From NCBI RefSeq assembly GCF_002858925.1, contig NZ_PJRS01000001.1, positions 84,461 to 148,460 on the forward strand: a stretch of DNA of 64,000 nt, given 5' to 3'. The position numbers and the translations under genes were made by a program. The notes beneath the pieces were generated by a model that saw only the letters and a list, made by a program, of their open reading frames with translations, had not been told where the DNA came from and made no database searches. Source of the stretch: Caulobacter zeae. Its GTDB lineage: Bacteria; Pseudomonadota; Alphaproteobacteria; Caulobacterales; Caulobacteraceae. Positions 63,826 to 64,000 of the stretch are shown here, piece by piece. How positions within the stretch are numbered: position 1 is the first letter of the stretch; each line of letters begins with the position of its first letter.

Positions 63826-64000
63826 TCAGACGACAGGCTGGCCCTTCTCCATCGCCAGGGCCACGGCCTCGGCATCGGGCCCCAGGACGAGGTGGACGAC
63901 AGGTCCGTCGAGGCGGACGAGGGCGCGCACGCCGGCGGCCTTGAGGGCGGGTTCGTCGAGCTTGGCGGGGTCGGCCAGTTCCAGGCGCAGGCGGCTGGAG
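63826..64000 (-). CDS. PTS transporter EIIB domain, C-terminal part (window edge)
   Basis: The last 57 codons of a larger gene whose start lies beyond the window. The text SSRLRLELADPAKLDEPALK and VHLVLGPDAEAVALAMEKGQ matches the glucose/N-acetylglucosamine EIIB fold just after its phosphorylated Cys, which is expected in the missing part. In Caulobacter an N-acetylglucosamine EIICB protein (NagE) would fit. It ends with TGA at 63826-63828. Confidence 0.7.
   Translation of the reverse strand, partial: SSRLRLELADPAKLDEPALKAAGVRALVRLDGPVVHLVLGPDAEAVALAMEKGQPVV

Overview
The window reads as chromosomal DNA of a high-GC alphaproteobacterium, most likely Caulobacter or a close relative in the Caulobacteraceae. 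The reasons are the cytochrome aa3 cluster order ctaC-ctaD-ctaB-(coxF)-ctaG-ctaE-DUF983-SURF1-thrC, a PdeA-type GGDEF/EAL protein with the GEDEF variant and a C-terminal Arg-Gly, the divergent phaAB/phaR locus, several TonB-dependent receptors, and dispersed GC-rich intergenic palindromes. Coding density is very high and most operons have stop/start overlaps (ATGA, TGATG, TTGA). The species was not determined.

Layout. 1-5.3 kb: the 3' part of an SDR reductase and a giant secreted RTX plus FG-GAP protein. 5.5-17.4 kb (minus strand): pdeA, a GNAT acetyltransferase, an M16 peptidase, threonine synthase, and the complete aa3 oxidase structural and assembly cluster, including a 55-codon coxF-like gene with a TTG start. 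17.7-23.2 kb (plus): PadR regulator, HAAS/DUF1700 membrane protein, DUF2807 protein, tldD, and a TonB-dependent receptor. 23.3-26.8 kb (minus): a bacteriophytochrome HWE kinase with a receiver domain, and an exported unknown protein. 27-30.4 kb: PHB synthesis (phaA, phaB) divergent from the regulator phaR. 31-38 kb: a second thiolase, a molybdopterin oxidoreductase, a GT2/GT39 lipid-glycosylation pair, an HMG-CoA-lyase-like protein, an SpsF-type cytidylyltransferase and a degenerate aldo/keto reductase.

39-48.4 kb is a molybdenum-cofactor and molybdenum-hydroxylase neighbourhood. It holds xdhC, moaA-moaD-moaE-moaB-moaC, a MocA-type cytidylyltransferase, several small unknown genes, a LuxR-HTH/membrane-anchor ORF with another gene nested in a different frame, and an IorAB-type two-subunit hydroxylase. 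The maturation genes probably serve the IorAB enzyme. 48.6-54.3 kb: a siroheme synthase fragment-fusion, purH behind a convincing ZTP riboswitch, a dienelactone-hydrolase-like protein, a CPBP protease and a membrane AraC regulator. 54.5-64 kb: a second TonB receptor, an RluA/RluD pseudouridine synthase, a Gly/Tyr-rich exported protein, a metallo-beta-lactamase-fold protein that has lost its metal ligands, a hotdog thioesterase, tRNA-Ser(CGA), a lower-GC unknown gene, a LacI regulator divergent from an MFS exporter, a frameshifted exported protein, and the end of a PTS EIIB domain.

No CRISPR array, insertion sequence, prophage, rRNA or replication origin was seen. The items most worth following up are the ZTP riboswitch with an unusually long structured linker, the nested gene at 45.0-45.3 kb, the metal-ligand-less MBL protein and the family of four composite intergenic palindromes.
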